This document shows positions 13,261 to 14,000 of a stretch of 14,000 nucleotides of DNA, in pieces. The stretch is taken from positions 1 through 14,000 of the forward strand of contig CAXQZM010000090.1 in the NCBI GenBank assembly GCA_964228455.1. The letters run 5' to 3'. Each line of letters begins with the position of its first letter. Position 1 is the first letter of the stretch. Position numbers and translations under genes: made by a program. The DNA comes from CAXQZM01 sp964228455. Lineage in GTDB: Bacteria; Pseudomonadota; Alphaproteobacteria; UBA7985. Below the pieces are notes generated by a model. That model did not search any database and was not told the DNA's origin. It worked only from the letters and a program-made list of their open reading frames with translations.

Positions 13261-13290
13261 ATTATATTAAAGGAGCACTGCATGAGGCAA
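13261..13290 (-). promoter_or_regulatory. Candidate ptsN promoter overlapping the start of the divergent gene
   Basis: On the minus strand TTGCCT (13290-13285) and TATAAT (13266-13261) are separated by 18 bases, giving four of six and six of six matches to the sigma-70 consensus. Transcription would start near 13254, leaving a leader of about 130 bases before ptsN that includes the hairpin at 13132-13180. The -35 box lies within the first codons of the divergent gene and the spacer covers its ribosome binding site, so the two genes could interfere with one another. Confidence 0.4.
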
Positions 13291-13854
13291 TTTTGGGTTA
13301 TCGGTGGGGTTTATCAGGATACAACGTTTCAAGATTTGGCGCCGGGTTCGTCCGCAGTGCGACAGGGTCCATTTGAGACATATGACCAGGCTAATAAAGC
13401 ATGGCAGGCGCTTGCTTGGTCTACAGTAGACGATGCGCTGGCGCAGTATCATATCGAAGAAGAAAAGCTTGCCGAAAATGATATTAGGCCATCTTTTTGG
13501 GTTATGGGAGGCTCCTATCGGGACGGTGGATTTGATAAATTTGATGGTGCACCCGAGCGGTTCGGTCCTTTTGACAATTATGAGGCAGCCAAGAGCAAAT
13601 GGTCCGAATTAGCTTGGGCTTCTGTAGATGATGCTGCAGTTCGATATCGTATCGAGACTTTGACACCAAAATTTGATGCTCCTTTAAAAAAACGCCGATA
13701 TCGATTGTTGACGGGCCAGAATAGTCATGAGTTCTGTGATAGAGTATCAAATGCCTTAGCTGACGGTTACCAGCTTTATGGCAACCCTGCTATGACCTAC
13801 ACCACAGATGGCCTAATGGTTGCTCAAGCTGTCGTTTTAAAAGATGAGAGCTAA
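13282..13854 (+). CDS. Tandem DUF4170 plus DUF1737 fusion protein
   Basis: A 190-residue soluble protein made of three small domains. The first DUF4170-like unit is about residues 4-61 (FWVIGGVYQD, QGPFETYDQA, LAWSTVDDAL, QYHIEEE). The second is about 72-127 and repeats the same landmarks (FWVMGGSYRD, FGPFDNYEAA, LAWASVDDAA, RYRIETL). The third, about 138-188, resembles DUF1737 (RYRLLTGQNSHEFCDRV, then ALADGYQLYGNPAM and VAQAVVLKD). Both domain families are of unknown function; DUF4170 is normally a single unit of about 80 residues. AAAGGAG lies 7 bases before the ATG. A TTGACA at 13202-13207 may be its -35 box but no good -10 follows. It converges with ubiA, overlapping its 3' end by 18 bases. 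Domain calls are from pattern resemblance. Confidence 0.9.
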   Translation: MRQFWVIGGVYQDTTFQDLAPGSSAVRQGPFETYDQANKAWQALAWSTVDDALAQYHIEEEKLAENDIRPSFWVMGGSYRDGGFDKFDGAPERFGPFDNYEAAKSKWSELAWASVDDAAVRYRIETLTPKFDAPLKKRRYRLLTGQNSHEFCDRVSNALADGYQLYGNPAMTYTTDGLMVAQAVVLKDES

Positions 13855-14000
13855 GATTAGGAAAAGACACCAGACTTGGCCTATCAAAACGTTGGACTTG
13901 AACATTTTAAGGCAAAGTATTGGATCGGCTGGTTGAAGTTTTAGAAGCTGGTTCAGCAGCAAAGTGCCGACGGCAAACAACCCGAGCCAGGCTAAGAATC
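13837..14000 (-). CDS. ubiA: 4-hydroxybenzoate polyprenyltransferase UbiA, C-terminal end (cut by window edge)
   Basis: The last 53 codons or so of a membrane protein read on the minus strand from 14000 to a TAA at 13839-13837. Two hydrophobic helices (LAWLGLFAVGTLLL and IGQVWCLFLILALIF) flank the hydrophilic segment LQPADPILCLKMFKSNVLIG. This matches the end of UbiA, where a D-P-x-x-C/A-L-x-x-F-x-S-N motif precedes the last helix. UbiA attaches the polyprenyl tail to 4-hydroxybenzoate in ubiquinone synthesis at the inner membrane. DUF4170 genes are commonly beside ubiA in alphaproteobacteria, which supports the call. The catalytic aspartate-rich motifs are outside the window, so another member of the UbiA superfamily remains possible. 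Confidence 0.75.
   Translation of the reverse strand, partial: FLAWLGLFAVGTLLLNQLLKLQPADPILCLKMFKSNVLIGQVWCLFLILALIF

Noticed and set aside
13911..14000. Plus-strand frame open to the right edge, with a TTG at 13920
   Set aside because: The minus-strand reading of the same bases gives a convincing UbiA C-terminus, whereas this one gives an Arg-rich product without features.
1..14000. Search for tRNA, rRNA, CRISPR, transposase, phage or toxin-antitoxin genes
   Set aside because: Nothing resembling these was seen by eye on either strand.

Overview
The window looks like a chromosomal segment of an alphaproteobacterium of moderate-to-low G+C (mid-40s percent by eye), plausibly a marine or free-living lineage. 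The strongest sign is the run SUV3-like helicase, S4 RNA-binding protein, 7Fe ferredoxin, CarD and RpoH, an arrangement typical of alphaproteobacteria. The DUF4170 gene next to the end of ubiA also fits. The taxon is an inference from gene content and cannot be fixed more finely from sequence alone. No rRNA, tRNA, CRISPR array, phage gene or insertion sequence was seen.

Layout: (1) Positions 1-765, minus strand: the N-terminal two-thirds of purF (purine synthesis), running off the left edge. (2) 766-1069: a 304-base divergent intergenic region with a 10-bp inverted repeat and a candidate promoter. (3) 1070-2213: ccmA and ccmB, the haem/cytochrome c maturation ABC pair, overlapping by 8 bases. 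(4) 2223-5620: a complete polar (basic) amino-acid ABC transporter in the order ATPase, periplasmic binding protein, permease, permease, with a strong intrinsic terminator between the binding protein and the permeases. (5) 5629-5916: a YggT-family membrane protein. (6) 5944-12212: an RNA, redox and stress-transcription block: SUV3-like helicase, HslR-type S4 protein, TerB-like protein, FdxA ferredoxin, CarD, a degenerate PPP-type phosphatase homologue, and the heat-shock sigma factor RpoH. (7) 12310-12684: a small orphan membrane protein converging on ptsN (minus, 12649-13122). (8) 13282-13854: a fused DUF4170-DUF4170-DUF1737 protein, converging with the 3' end of ubiA (minus, 13837-14000).

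The most unusual items are the phosphatase homologue between carD and rpoH, which keeps the PPP fold signatures but has lost nearly all metal-binding residues; the tandem DUF4170/DUF1737 fusion; and the ptsN leader, which can fold the ptsN ribosome binding site into a hairpin whose loop carries the 10-nt sequence of the 16S rRNA 3' tail. The 5944-12212 block joins RNA remodelling (helicase, S4), iron-sulfur redox (FdxA), RNA polymerase control (CarD) and heat-shock sigma (RpoH), so a shared stress-response role is reasonable but remains an inference.
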